Source: Halarcobacter bivalviorum
GTDB taxonomy: Bacteria > Campylobacterota > Campylobacteria > Campylobacterales > Arcobacteraceae
Direction of reading: 5' to 3'
Length of the DNA stretch: 64,000 nucleotides
Assembly: GCF_003346815.1 (NCBI RefSeq)
Contig: NZ_CP031217.1
Span: 186,001-250,000 of the forward strand
Shown here: positions 53,949 through 63,458 of the stretch, piece by piece
Numbering within the stretch: position 1 is the first letter of the stretch
Layout of the letters: each line of letters starts with the position of its first letter
Notes under the pieces: model-generated
What the model saw: only the letters and a program-made list of their open reading frames with translations
Database searches by the model: none
What the model was told of the DNA's origin: nothing
Translations under genes and position numbers: made by a program

Positions 53949-54632
53949 CTATGAATTTACTGGAATTCTACAACCCACATTTGAGATAGTTTCTATTAAG
54001 TCATAGTGTAGCTTTGATCTTAATCTGTAAATTAATGTTCTTAGAGTACTACTTGAAATAGTATGATTATGCCAAATCTTATATTCTAATTCTTCAAAAG
54101 TTACAATAGTACCAGTTGCTTTAATCAAAATCTTTAGTAGCTGCCTCTCTTTTAGTCCTAGTTTGATAAACATATCTTTATAATAAAGTTTATCTAGTTG
54201 TGTATCATAATAATAGTCATATCCTAATTTTAAAAGACTTTTATCAATAGGTGTTTTATCAACTTGTTTACTTTTATATAAACCTAATAAGATATTTGAT
54301 TTTAATTCGTCTCTTTTAAAAGGTTTTATTAAATAACTAACAGGATTTGTAGAAATTGCTCTATTTAATGTTTTTTCATCAGAATATGCTGTTGTGTAAA
54401 TAACAGGGATATTATCATTGATTTGTATATGCTTTGCAACATCAATACCATCTTTATCACTTCGAAGGTCTATATCCATTAAAATTATATCAGGTTTATT
54501 GTTTTTTACACTCTCTAAAGCACTATCATAATCTGTTGCAGTATCTGTAACTTTAAAATCAAGGTTTTCTAATACTTTTTTTATCTCTAGTGCTACAATT
54601 GTTTCATCTTCTACTATTAGTACTTTATTCAT
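53949..54632 (-). CDS. Response regulator, REC plus winged helix (paralogue B)
   Basis: The 227-residue protein has receiver residues VLIVEDE, Asp53 (ILMDIDL), Thr/Ser and Lys (YLIKPFKRDE), and a winged helix with SSTLRTLIYRLRSKL. It is close in layout to paralogues A and C. It is downstream of the FeeM-like gene on the same strand with a 62-base gap. The targets are unknown. Confidence 0.85.
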   Translation of the reverse strand: MNKVLIVEDETIVALEIKKVLENLDFKVTDTATDYDSALESVKNNKPDIILMDIDLRSDKDGIDVAKHIQINDNIPVIYTTAYSDEKTLNRAISTNPVSYLIKPFKRDELKSNILLGLYKSKQVDKTPIDKSLLKLGYDYYYDTQLDKLYYKDMFIKLGLKERQLLKILIKATGTIVTFEELEYKIWHNHTISSSTLRTLIYRLRSKLHYDLIETISNVGCRIPVNS

Positions 54633-54694
54633 TATTTCTTTTCACCAAAATTATTTTTTTAAAAAGAAGTATATCATCTTTTTGTCACTTGATG

Positions 54695-55462
54695 TCACGC
54701 AAGCTCTTTTAGGAATACTTTTTTAAAAAACTTTGAAGCAAAAGTAGGGTTGTAAGAAATTATTAAAAAAGGAATATCAACATTTCCATAAGAGTCTAGC
54801 TCTTTTTCAACTTGTACTCCACCTAGTTTTTCAAATAGTTTTAAATGGTCTGCTCTAATCCCAGATAAAGCCATATCAATACCATTGTTTACAAAAATAT
54901 TATAGATACCACACATTAAATATTTGAACTCTTGATTTAAACCTTTATTTCTAGTTTTTACTATATTTCTTGAAATTTCGCCTATTAAACTAAACTCTTC
55001 TCTTTGTTTGTCAAAAGAGCATTTTTTTTCAGAAGGTAAACCCTCTTTTGAATCAAATATTAATCTTATTGTTCCAGAAACTTCATTATTATTTTTACAA
55101 TAAATCACAGCAGAGTTTTTATCAAATAAATCAAAATTTAATCCATCTATTTCATCAGGACACTCTTTTTGATAAGAGATCTCTTTGTAAACAGTACTTC
55201 TTAGTTTAAATACCTCAATAAGTTCTTCTGCTGTAGTAGCTAAGTTTGTATTTGTATATTTATTGTCCCAGTTTAGGTTTTTGTTAAAAGAGATAGTATC
55301 TTCAATAATCTCTTCTAAAAAGACTCTTTTTTTAAAGATCTCAAGAGCATATCTTTGCTCTTCATTAAATTTTTCAGGAAAATAGTTAAGTTTTGAATCA
55401 ATATTGTGATTAACAAATTCTTGAAGGAAATTAATAGAGATATTTCTATTTAAGTGACTCAT
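54695..55462 (-). CDS. FeeM/LuxI-like N-acyltransferase
   Basis: The 255-residue protein has a GNAT-type core like FeeM N-acyl amino-acid synthases and LuxI: RSTVYKEISYQKECPDEIDG, NEVSGTIRLIFDSK, SLIGEISRNIVKTRNKGL and DMALSGIRADHLKLFEKLGG. Such enzymes take an acyl chain from ACP to an amine acceptor and make signal-like N-acyl compounds. It lies between two response regulators of a two-component unit. Product and acceptor are unknown; a plain GNAT is the alternative. Confidence 0.6.
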   Translation of the reverse strand: MSHLNRNISINFLQEFVNHNIDSKLNYFPEKFNEEQRYALEIFKKRVFLEEIIEDTISFNKNLNWDNKYTNTNLATTAEELIEVFKLRSTVYKEISYQKECPDEIDGLNFDLFDKNSAVIYCKNNNEVSGTIRLIFDSKEGLPSEKKCSFDKQREEFSLIGEISRNIVKTRNKGLNQEFKYLMCGIYNIFVNNGIDMALSGIRADHLKLFEKLGGVQVEKELDSYGNVDIPFLIISYNPTFASKFFKKVFLKELA

Positions 55463-55535
55463 TGTTTGTCCTTTTTTTAGACAAACTTTAAAGGATTTAT
55501 GTCACACTTTATGTCACAGAATAGTAAAAAAGTTA

Positions 55536-56225
55536 CTAGATTTTATTGCTAAGTTTACATCCAAGCGAGGGGATAGTCTCAATAAGCTTATATTCAAGCT
55601 TACTTCTTACTCTATATAATAAAGTTCTTAAAGCTCCATTTGATACTGGAAAATCAGGCCAAAGAAGAGTTTCTAAGGTATTAAATGAGACAATATTTCC
55701 TTTAGCTTCAACTAAAATACTTAATAAAGCTCTCTCTTTAATACTTAATTTTATAGGAATATTTTCATAAAAGAGAATTTCATCTTTTAGATTATAGTAA
55801 TAGTTTAACCCTAGATGGATGAAGTCTTCACTATTAAATAGTTCTTTACTACTATTGATTTTATGTAAAGCTAAAAAAATTGTAGTTTTTAATTCTTCTC
55901 TTTTAAAGGGTTTAAGTAAATATCCAATTGGATTTGTTTTTACTGCTTTTCCAATTGTTTTCTCATCAGAATAAGCAGTTAAATATATAATAGGAATATT
56001 TTTTATTTTTTGAATCTGGCTTGCTGTTTCAATACCATCTTTACTATTTTTTAGATTGATATCCATAAAGATTAGAGTGGGATTCTCTTCTTTTACGAAG
56101 TTAATTGCATCAGTATAGTTAGTTACATAAGCTACTCTTTTATAACCAAAGCTTTTTAAAGCACTTTTTACATCCAGAGCAACAATAACTTCATCTTCAA
56201 CAATTAAAATTCTTTCATTGTTCAT
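55536..56225 (-). CDS. Response regulator, REC plus winged helix (paralogue C)
   Basis: Start at 56225 (MNNERILIVEDE) follows a GGGAAG RBS; a longer ORF from 56258 would add 11 non-conserved residues. It overlaps the kinase gene by 11 bases, so this is the likely cognate regulator. The 229-residue protein has Asp55 (LIFMDINL), YLLKPFKREE and a winged helix with NGALRTLLYRVRSKL. It may also cross-talk with paralogues A and B. Confidence 0.86.
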   Translation of the reverse strand: MNNERILIVEDEVIVALDVKSALKSFGYKRVAYVTNYTDAINFVKEENPTLIFMDINLKNSKDGIETASQIQKIKNIPIIYLTAYSDEKTIGKAVKTNPIGYLLKPFKREELKTTIFLALHKINSSKELFNSEDFIHLGLNYYYNLKDEILFYENIPIKLSIKERALLSILVEAKGNIVSFNTLETLLWPDFPVSNGALRTLLYRVRSKLEYKLIETIPSLGCKLSNKI

Positions 56226-58056
56226 TATCTTCCCAGACAATTTTAGTTTCAACACCATTTTTAGTATCTATACTAATTTCACCTTTTAATTGATTTACTG
56301 CTAAGGTATTTACAAGAGTTAGTCCTAATGAATTATAAGAACTACTTTGTTTAAAACCTATACCATTATCTTTTACAATAAGAGTTATCTTATTTTGCTC
56401 TTTAGTTAGTTTAATGTCCACTGTTCCAATAAAATTTGGGAAAGCATATTTAAAAGAGTTTGTAAGAAGCTCATTTAAAATTAATCCACAATATACTGCT
56501 TGTTCCATCTTTATATTTGTTTTAATATCTAAGTAAATATCTACATCTTTGTCATAACTATCTTTTACTTCTTCAACTAATATTTCAAAATACTCATAAG
56601 TATTAATATGTGAGATATTATCTTGTTTATATAAAAGCTCATGTAAGTGACTCATGGCATTTATTCTATTTTGAATAGTTACTAAAATATCTTGTAACTT
56701 ATCATTTTCTATCTCATCTGCTTGAAGTCTTATAAGAGATACAATTGTTTGCATATTATTTTTAACTCTATGATTAAGTTCTTTTAATAGAAGTTCTTTT
56801 TCTATTAGTGTCTCTTTTAAATCTTTTGTTCTAATCGCAACTTTTTTACTTAATCTTTTTGTTTCATTTTCTTGATGTAAAATCAATCTTCTATTTGCAT
56901 CATCTTTTTCTTTTTGTAAACTATTAATTCTATTTGCAAGGGCAATTGAAAAAATAGTTGCTTCTGATACAAATGAAGCTTCAACAATATATGGAAAATA
57001 TTCATATACATTAAAAAGACCTGCACTTGATAAGAACATTGTTAAGCCAGAGATTAAAAAAACAAACCAACCAAAAAGGATGAAATATGCTTGTTTATTT
57101 TTTTTGATTGTTGCATAAAGAGTTAATCCCATTAAATATATTAATAAAAGCATAGTAAGTGTATTTCTATGTTTATCATAATCATCTGTTAGCATAAAGA
57201 ATATAATAGAAATAGGAATCAAAATTAAATAAAAATTTAAGAACTTATAGTTTTTAGGGTACTGCTTTATATTTAAAAACTCTTTAGTAAACAGTGCTAA
57301 TGCGATAATAGGAATAGCTACAATTATAGGAGCAAGTTCAAGTATTTTTTCAATCCAATACTCAGGTAAAAGATAAATTGTTGCAAAGCCAACATATAAT
57401 AAGTGATGAACAATAATACCTATAATATAAATAACATAATATAAGTAACTTATATCTCTTGTAAAGAAAAAGATAAAAAGGTTGTATATACCTAAAATGA
57501 ACATTGCTCCAAAAAATAAAGCAAGAATCATCTGATGTTTTAACTCTTTTTCAAAAAAAGTGAGATAATCCCAGATTTTCAATTTAATAATTAGTGTTGT
57601 AATTTGAGAATTTGCTTTAATATAAAAAGTTTTTTCACTATTGGGTTTTAAATCTATTTTGAAAGTTGAGTTTACTGTTTTTATATCATTTTGTCTAAAG
57701 TAAAGACCTTTTATTTTTTTACTATTTTCTTCTAAATCATAAAATTCTATATGGGTTGTTAAAGGGTTATCATATTCTAATATTTTTTGAAGTTTTTTAT
57801 TTGTTCCATTTTTTAGTTTAAACCTAATCCAAACATTGAAATCAGGAGAATAACCATATGATAATCTGCTGTTATTATTTATTTGAAATAAATCTTTATT
57901 TTTTTTAATATCATTTATAGTTAACTCTTTACTATAATCAATATAAAGATCTGAATATTTTAAGATATCAATCTCTTTTAAGTTTTCATATAGTGTTATA
58001 GGCTTGGAATAAAGCATTGAAAATAATAAAAAAAGTGCAATAATAATTTTATACAA
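56215..58056 (-). CDS. 7TM-DISM sensor histidine kinase (HisKA_2 type)
   Basis: The 613-residue membrane kinase has a signal peptide, an extracytoplasmic DISMED2-like sensor (about 20-165) and seven membrane helices (about 175-375). A coiled coil (380-425) precedes the HisKA_2 phosphoacceptor His429 in LLLKELNHRVKNNMQ and an HATPase domain (LILNELLTNSFKYAFP, VKDNGIGF). The sensor fold often binds small carbohydrates or lipids, but the ligand is unknown. It overlaps its regulator. Confidence 0.88.
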   Translation of the reverse strand: MYKIIIALFLLFSMLYSKPITLYENLKEIDILKYSDLYIDYSKELTINDIKKNKDLFQINNNSRLSYGYSPDFNVWIRFKLKNGTNKKLQKILEYDNPLTTHIEFYDLEENSKKIKGLYFRQNDIKTVNSTFKIDLKPNSEKTFYIKANSQITTLIIKLKIWDYLTFFEKELKHQMILALFFGAMFILGIYNLFIFFFTRDISYLYYVIYIIGIIVHHLLYVGFATIYLLPEYWIEKILELAPIIVAIPIIALALFTKEFLNIKQYPKNYKFLNFYLILIPISIIFFMLTDDYDKHRNTLTMLLLIYLMGLTLYATIKKNKQAYFILFGWFVFLISGLTMFLSSAGLFNVYEYFPYIVEASFVSEATIFSIALANRINSLQKEKDDANRRLILHQENETKRLSKKVAIRTKDLKETLIEKELLLKELNHRVKNNMQTIVSLIRLQADEIENDKLQDILVTIQNRINAMSHLHELLYKQDNISHINTYEYFEILVEEVKDSYDKDVDIYLDIKTNIKMEQAVYCGLILNELLTNSFKYAFPNFIGTVDIKLTKEQNKITLIVKDNGIGFKQSSSYNSLGLTLVNTLAVNQLKGEISIDTKNGVETKIVWEDNEQ

Positions 58057-58234
58057 AGCAAACCCTCTTAGTTATAGTTATCTAAATTATACATAAGATA
58101 AATTATTAACATATAAAATATATCTTTTTTGTTATTAATTAATAAACAGTGAGAACAAAATACCGATATTAGATTACTTTAAGCTTGATTTGATAGAATT
58201 TCAACCTCAAAAAGTTATTTAAAATCTAACTTAA

Positions 58235-58309
58235 TGGGGTATCGCCAAGCGGTAAGGCACTGGTTTTTGGTACCAGTATTCGCAGGTTCGAATCCTGCTA
58301 CCCCATCCA
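58235..58309 (+). tRNA. tRNA-Gln (TTG)
   Basis: Anticodon stem CTGGT/ACCAG encloses loop TTTTGGT with anticodon TTG at 58267-58269. The acceptor TGGGGTA pairs with TACCCCA, and CCA is encoded. It lies 14 bases before tRNA-fMet copy 2. A TAGAAT at 58194-58199 is a candidate -10. Confidence 0.95.
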
Positions 58310-58323
58310 TTTCTTTGGTTTAA

Positions 58324-58400
<77 letters not shown>

Positions 58401-58546
58401 AAAACTCACTTTACTTTTTCATTATTTATTATTTGTTTATTTTTCATTAAAAACTACAGTATATAATTAGAATATTAGTTTAAATTTTAAAAAATTTAAT
58501 CATAAAAAAATAGTAAAATATAATATCTGATAAAAAAGGGTAAGTT

Positions 58547-59293
58547 ATGAAATCAAATAGACTTATTATAAAACTTGGTGCTTTATCTTTGTCAACACTC
58601 TTACTTACAGGGTGTGCAATGCAAAATAATAATGCACAAACTCCTGATAATAATACTGGAATGTCAAAAACACAAACAGGTGCTTTAATTGGTGGTTTAC
58701 TTGGAGCCGTTGTTGGTGCTACAACAAAAGGTGATAATAAAGCAAAAAGAGTAATTATAGGTGGAGCAATAGGTGCTGCTGTTGGTGGTGGAATAGGTTA
58801 TAGTATGGAGCAACAAGCAAAAGATATAGCTGATGAATTAAATACAAATGTAGATAATAATCCTAATGCAGCATTAAATCCTGATAATGATTTAATTGTT
58901 TCTAATACAGATAAATATGTAAAAATAATGCTAAGAGATGAGATGGTTTTTAAAACTAATTCTTCTATTCCTACTCAATCAGCAGCAAATAAAATTAGCA
59001 AAATAAGTAATGTCTTAAAACAGTATCCAGATACTATTGTTCAAGTTGTAGGATTTACTGATAGTAGAGGTTCTTATGAATATAATCAAAAACTATCAGA
59101 AGAAAGAGCTTCTAATGTAGGAAATACTCTACATAATACAGGAATTCAAAATCAAATCTTTTCAAAAGGGTGTTCTTTTAATAAACCTTTAGTTCCAAAT
59201 AATAGTAATGAAAATATGGCACTGAATAGAAGAGTTGAAGTCTATTTATATCCAAATCAACAATCTATTATAGATGCTTGTAGCAGTTATTAA
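58547..59293 (+). CDS. OmpA-family lipoprotein with glycine-zipper
   Basis: The 248-residue protein has lipobox LLTGC (Cys23), a glycine-zipper segment (GALIGGLLGAVVGATT, GGAIGAAVGGGIGYSM), and a C-terminal OmpA peptidoglycan-binding domain (VVGFTDSRGSYEYNQKLSEE, NRRVEVYL). It probably tethers the outer membrane to peptidoglycan. It is monocistronic, followed by a terminator. Confidence 0.9.
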   Translation: MKSNRLIIKLGALSLSTLLLTGCAMQNNNAQTPDNNTGMSKTQTGALIGGLLGAVVGATTKGDNKAKRVIIGGAIGAAVGGGIGYSMEQQAKDIADELNTNVDNNPNAALNPDNDLIVSNTDKYVKIMLRDEMVFKTNSSIPTQSAANKISKISNVLKQYPDTIVQVVGFTDSRGSYEYNQKLSEERASNVGNTLHNTGIQNQIFSKGCSFNKPLVPNNSNENMALNRRVEVYLYPNQQSIIDACSSY

Positions 59294-59329
59294 TTAAAGC
59301 TCCTTTAGGAGTTTTAATTATCTTTTTTT
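59291..59329. terminator. Terminator between ompA-like gene and dinB
   Basis: TAATTAAAGCTCCT pairs with AGGAGTTTTAATTA (one G-T) followed by seven T residues. It separates the convergent genes and ends the lipoprotein transcript. Confidence 0.85.
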
Positions 59330-60591
59330 ATTTCAGCTGCTGTTTTTATAATATCTACACCATACTTTTCTCTTAAAATTTGTATCTTATTACCTAATTC
59401 TCTTTTTTTTAAATCATTTTCATATTCAAAAATATTGTAGGTATAGTCATTTGGTTTTGAGAAGTTATAAACAGTAATATTTAGTTGAATTACTCCTTGC
59501 GAAGGATGATTGTCATTTTTTAAAAAGAGTTTTTTGATATGTGCTTTAAAATCTTCTTCATTAAAGATTCTATTTACATTTATAAAATCTTTTGATTTTA
59601 TTCTTGATTCATATTTAATTTGTAAAGCATATGAAAGAGGATTTTTATTAGATTTTTTTACTATAAAAGAGAGATATCTACTTAAGATAGTTACTCTTCT
59701 TATAAGCTCTTCTCTATCTTTTATTGAATCAAAACTTCTTCCTATACCAATTGATTTTTTATCTCTTTGTAGATTTAATTTATTATCTTCTATTCCACAA
59801 ATTCTATTATATAGCTCTATTCCAGGTTTTTTCCATGAATAGAATAACTCCTTTTTACTTTCTATATCTCCAAGAGTTCGTATTCCATAACCTCTTAATT
59901 TTAATTGATATTTTTTCCCAATACCAGGAAACTCTTCTATGGGAATATCTCTTGTAAAATTTTTAATATGCTCTTTTCTAACAAATTTAATACCATCAGG
60001 TTTTGCATATTCAGTTATTAGTTTTGAAAGATATTTTGAAGGAGCAATTCCTATTGAAATTGGAAGGTCAAGCTCTTTTTTTATCTTTTGTTTTAATTTA
60101 AGTGCAAACTCTTCTACCTCTTCTTCTTTTATATATCCACTTAAATCTCCAAAAAATTCATCTATTGAATATTGCTCAACTAAAGGAATCTCTTTTTTTA
60201 ATAGTTCACAAAGTTTTTTTGATAGGTCATGGTATAAAGGATAATTTGGTGGAATCATCTTTAGCTTTGGGCATAATCTTAAAGCTTCATTTACGCTCAT
60301 TGCAGTTTTCACTCCAAAGGCTCTAGCTTCATAGGAAGCAGTAGTTATTATTCCTCTTATTCTTCCATTTTCATCAACAAAGTACTCTTTAAAACTTTTT
60401 TCACCTTCATTTGTAAGAATAGTGCTAACAAAAGCTCCCCCATTTTCACTAATTTTTCTAATCTCTTTTTTACTAGAAAAAATATTTAAATTACTTCTTC
60501 CTCCTACTGCAGCAGGAATATCTTCTAAAGTTTTATCAACAGTTCTATGGGCAGATACAAAAAAGCAGTCTAAATCTAAGTGTAAAAACAT
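59314..60591 (-). CDS. dinB: DNA polymerase IV (Y-family)
   Basis: This translesion polymerase copies past damaged bases. The 425-residue protein has the catalytic acids in HLDLDCFFVSAHR and YSIDEFFGDLSG, the helix-hairpin-helix (EEFPGIGKKYQLKLRGYGIR) and the little-finger domain. A 35-residue insert near residue 40-80 (FSSKKEIRKISENGG onward) is longer than in E. coli DinB. No LexA-like box was seen. Confidence 0.88.
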   Translation of the reverse strand: MFLHLDLDCFFVSAHRTVDKTLEDIPAAVGGRSNLNIFSSKKEIRKISENGGAFVSTILTNEGEKSFKEYFVDENGRIRGIITTASYEARAFGVKTAMSVNEALRLCPKLKMIPPNYPLYHDLSKKLCELLKKEIPLVEQYSIDEFFGDLSGYIKEEEVEEFALKLKQKIKKELDLPISIGIAPSKYLSKLITEYAKPDGIKFVRKEHIKNFTRDIPIEEFPGIGKKYQLKLRGYGIRTLGDIESKKELFYSWKKPGIELYNRICGIEDNKLNLQRDKKSIGIGRSFDSIKDREELIRRVTILSRYLSFIVKKSNKNPLSYALQIKYESRIKSKDFINVNRIFNEEDFKAHIKKLFLKNDNHPSQGVIQLNITVYNFSKPNDYTYNIFEYENDLKKRELGNKIQILREKYGVDIIKTAAEIKKDN

Positions 60592-60632
60592 AAAGAATTA
60601 TAACAAAAAATATTTCAATTTGCAATAAAATT

Positions 60633-60998
60633 TCATATAGTAATATTTGAAATTAAATCAATATCATCATTTACAATAATAATTACATCAAGACAATAAG
60701 TAATATCGAGTTTTTTTATTTGGATATAGTAGTCAATACTTCTTTTTAGTTTAGATATTTTTGAGGTAGTTATATTATTTACAGCAGTTTCATAATCAAG
60801 AGAGGATTTTACTTCTATAAAGTGGTAGATATCATTTTTTTTTGAGATTATATCAATTTCGCCAAGTTTTTTTGCATAATAGTTTTGTTCAATAATTTCA
60901 AAGCCATGTGATTTTAAGTATTCACAGGCTTTGAGTTCAGCAACTTGACCTTTTTGTTTAGTAGACAAGTTAAGCCTTAAATCAACCGCCACCAACAA
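60633..60998 (-). CDS. yraN: YraN-family putative endonuclease (UPF0102)
   Basis: The 121-residue protein has the PD-(D/E)XK-like motif GEIDIISKKNDIYHFIEVKS, defining UPF0102/YraN. No ATG is available; TTG at 60998, or TTG/GTG codons a few positions later, are all possible. It overlaps thiS by 17 bases if the first is used. YraN is often near DNA-processing genes, but its substrate is unknown. Confidence 0.85.
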   Translation of the reverse strand: MLVAVDLRLNLSTKQKGQVAELKACEYLKSHGFEIIEQNYYAKKLGEIDIISKKNDIYHFIEVKSSLDYETAVNNITTSKISKLKRSIDYYIQIKKLDITYCLDVIIIVNDDIDLISNITI

Positions 60999-61182
60999 AT
61001 TGTAAAAGCTCTAATTTATCGTTCTCTTTTACAATAAATTTATTCCATTCATCTTTTTTTACAATTTCCATATTAACAGCTGCTGCCATTACTTTTTCTT
61101 CAACTCTTAATTCATCAATAATTGCTTGTAAAGTAGAGTTTTCAGCAAAACTTTTATCTTCTCCATTTACAATAAGATTCAT
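60982..61182 (-). CDS. thiS: Sulfur carrier protein ThiS
   Basis: ThiS carries the sulfur for thiazole formation by ThiG (40765). The 66-residue protein starts at 61182 (AAAGGAAA upstream; an upstream ATG at 61218 adds 12 non-conserved residues). It has the ubiquitin-like fold features MNLIVNGEDKSF and the essential C-terminal Gly-Gly in FVGGG, one Gly beyond the usual diglycine. Confidence 0.92.
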   Translation of the reverse strand: MNLIVNGEDKSFAENSTLQAIIDELRVEEKVMAAAVNMEIVKKDEWNKFIVKENDKLELLQFVGGG

Positions 61183-61280
61183 AGTAGTTTCCTTTAAATT
61201 TTTTAGTGATTCTAACACAAGTTTCTTTTATTGTTATCAAATAAAAAAGAAACTTTAGATTTTAAGTTATGAAGAGGAAA

Positions 61281-63359
61281 CTAGAAAGTTTCCCATTCAT
61301 CATCATTACTTGTTTGAGCTTCAATAACTTTATTTTTTTGGGTTGGTATCTCTTTTTTAGCTTCAACTTTTGTATTAGTACTTCTATTAGTAGTTTGAGG
61401 TACTACATTAGAATTTCTAACTTTTACACTATCTTTGTTTAAAAATTGAGATTCATTTGCTTCATTTACTATATTCATAGCCATTTGAGATGTTTGATTT
61501 GCAATATCACTTGTATTATTTGCAACATTTGCATTTTCTTGAGTTGCTTTATCTAACTCAGCAACGGCATCATTTATTTGTGCAATACCAGTTGTTTGTT
61601 CTTTAGAAGCAATAGTAATATCTTTGATTAAACTCTCTGTTTCTTGAACTTTTGCATAAATTCCATCATATCCCTCAATCATTTTTTGAGAAATCTCTTT
61701 ACCATTATTTGCTTTTGAAGTTGCATTTTCAACAATTGTTTTAATCTCTTTTGCTGCTTCTGCTGACCTACTAGCTAAGTTTCTAACTTCTGCAGCAACA
61801 ACAGCAAATCCTTTTCCTGCTTCTCCAGCAGTTGCAGCTTCAACAGCTGCATTAAGTGAAAGAATATTTGTTTGGAATGCAATCTGGTCAATAACAGTAA
61901 TTGCATCTGCAATTAATTCTGTTTGTGAGTTAATTTCTTCCATTGCAGAAGTAGTTTCACTTGCTAAGTTTTGACCAACTTTTACAGAGTTTGTTAAATC
62001 TTGAGTATAACTTGCTATTTGAGTAATATTATTTGAAGTATTAGTAATTGTTCCTGTAATCTCTTCTAAAGCAGCAGCAGTCTCTTCTAAAGATGCAGCT
62101 TGTTGGTTTGAACTAATACTTAATTTTTCAACATTTGATCTAAGCATTTCCGCATTTTCATTCATTGTTGTACCATTTTTTAGATTATCAAAAAGCATTT
62201 TATTAATAATCTCAGATAACTCATTTAATGTTTTAGCTATTTCACCTTGAGGAGAAGAGATTTTCTCTCTAAAGTCTTTATTTTTGAAACTGCTTAATAC
62301 TCTATTTACTTCATTTATATCATTATGAACATTTTTAAGCATAATATCTAACATCTCGTTGAAGATAACCTGTAACTCTTTAAGAGCTTCATTCTGAGTT
62401 GTTTTTGTGATTTTTTTATCTAAGTGACCTTTTTTAATCTCTTCAACTACTCTTTTTACATCTTCAATTAAGGCTGCATCTTGCTCAATTAGAGATTGAG
62501 TTTTTTTGATATTTTGATTAACTCCTTTTGACATAGTACCTATTTCATCTTTGCTGCTATCATCAAGTAAGTCAACATTTACTTGTTCTTTATTTAAGTA
62601 TTTAAAGAAGTTTAATAAACCATTTTGGAAGTTTTCAAGTGGATCAAAAATACTTTTCTTTGCAATTACTAACATAATAAAAGCTAAGATAATCATAATA
62701 ATAAATATAATAACAATATTTGTCATCATTGTAGAAAAAATCTCTTCTTCAGTAGCACTTTTCATTTTATCAATTGAAGAACTAATATTATCTACATAAG
62801 CTCCTGTACCAATAATCCAATCCCAAGGTTCAAATTTCATTACATAAGAAAATTTAGGTTGTGGTTTTTCAAAACCAGGTTTAGGCCATACATATTCTAC
62901 TAATCCACCTTTTGGATTACCTTGAGTGATTTTTGCCATTTCATTAAATAAAAAAACTCCGTTTGGGTCTTTGATTTTTGATAAATCTTTTCCATTTAGT
63001 GCAGGCTTAATTGCATGCATAACCATATTTGGATGAGAATCATTTATCCAGTAATAACCATCTTCTCCATATCTAATACTTTCAATAGCTTCTAAAGCTG
63101 CTTTTTTATAAGCCTCTAAATTTTCAGGGTCATTTTGAGCTCTTTTATAAAAAGATTCTACAGTTTTAATTGCAATCTCAACATAACTTTTTAATTCAGC
63201 TTCTTTTGAAGAGTAAGCATCTCCTTCAAATTTAGTAGTAATTTTTCCAGAAGTGTTGTATAGTGCAATATTTGATTGAACTAAAATTATTACTGAAACT
63301 ATTACAATTGAACTAATTACAATTGCTAGTAGTTTTGCTTTTATTGATAGATTTTTCAT
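61281..63359 (-). CDS. Methyl-accepting chemotaxis protein with Cache domain
   Basis: The 692-residue receptor has one N-terminal membrane helix, a periplasmic single Cache domain (about 35-200; YGEDGYYWINDSHPNMVMH, IGTGAYVDNI), a second helix (about 205-230), HAMP-like linkers, and the MCP signalling hairpin with IDQIAFQTNILSLNAAVEAA. Start at 63359 is chosen because AAAGGA lies 5 bases upstream of it but overlaps the earlier ATG. The C-terminal SNDDEWETF could be a CheR/CheB tether. Confidence 0.88.
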   Translation of the reverse strand: MKNLSIKAKLLAIVISSIVIVSVIILVQSNIALYNTSGKITTKFEGDAYSSKEAELKSYVEIAIKTVESFYKRAQNDPENLEAYKKAALEAIESIRYGEDGYYWINDSHPNMVMHAIKPALNGKDLSKIKDPNGVFLFNEMAKITQGNPKGGLVEYVWPKPGFEKPQPKFSYVMKFEPWDWIIGTGAYVDNISSSIDKMKSATEEEIFSTMMTNIVIIFIIMIILAFIMLVIAKKSIFDPLENFQNGLLNFFKYLNKEQVNVDLLDDSSKDEIGTMSKGVNQNIKKTQSLIEQDAALIEDVKRVVEEIKKGHLDKKITKTTQNEALKELQVIFNEMLDIMLKNVHNDINEVNRVLSSFKNKDFREKISSPQGEIAKTLNELSEIINKMLFDNLKNGTTMNENAEMLRSNVEKLSISSNQQAASLEETAAALEEITGTITNTSNNITQIASYTQDLTNSVKVGQNLASETTSAMEEINSQTELIADAITVIDQIAFQTNILSLNAAVEAATAGEAGKGFAVVAAEVRNLASRSAEAAKEIKTIVENATSKANNGKEISQKMIEGYDGIYAKVQETESLIKDITIASKEQTTGIAQINDAVAELDKATQENANVANNTSDIANQTSQMAMNIVNEANESQFLNKDSVKVRNSNVVPQTTNRSTNTKVEAKKEIPTQKNKVIEAQTSNDDEWETF

Positions 63360-63458
63360 CTGCATCCTTTATGTCCATAATATAACTTTCCTATTGTACT
63401 AAAAGTAAAATGTGAATATAGTTTTTTAAAGTTACAAAAATATTATTTATCCTTGTTG

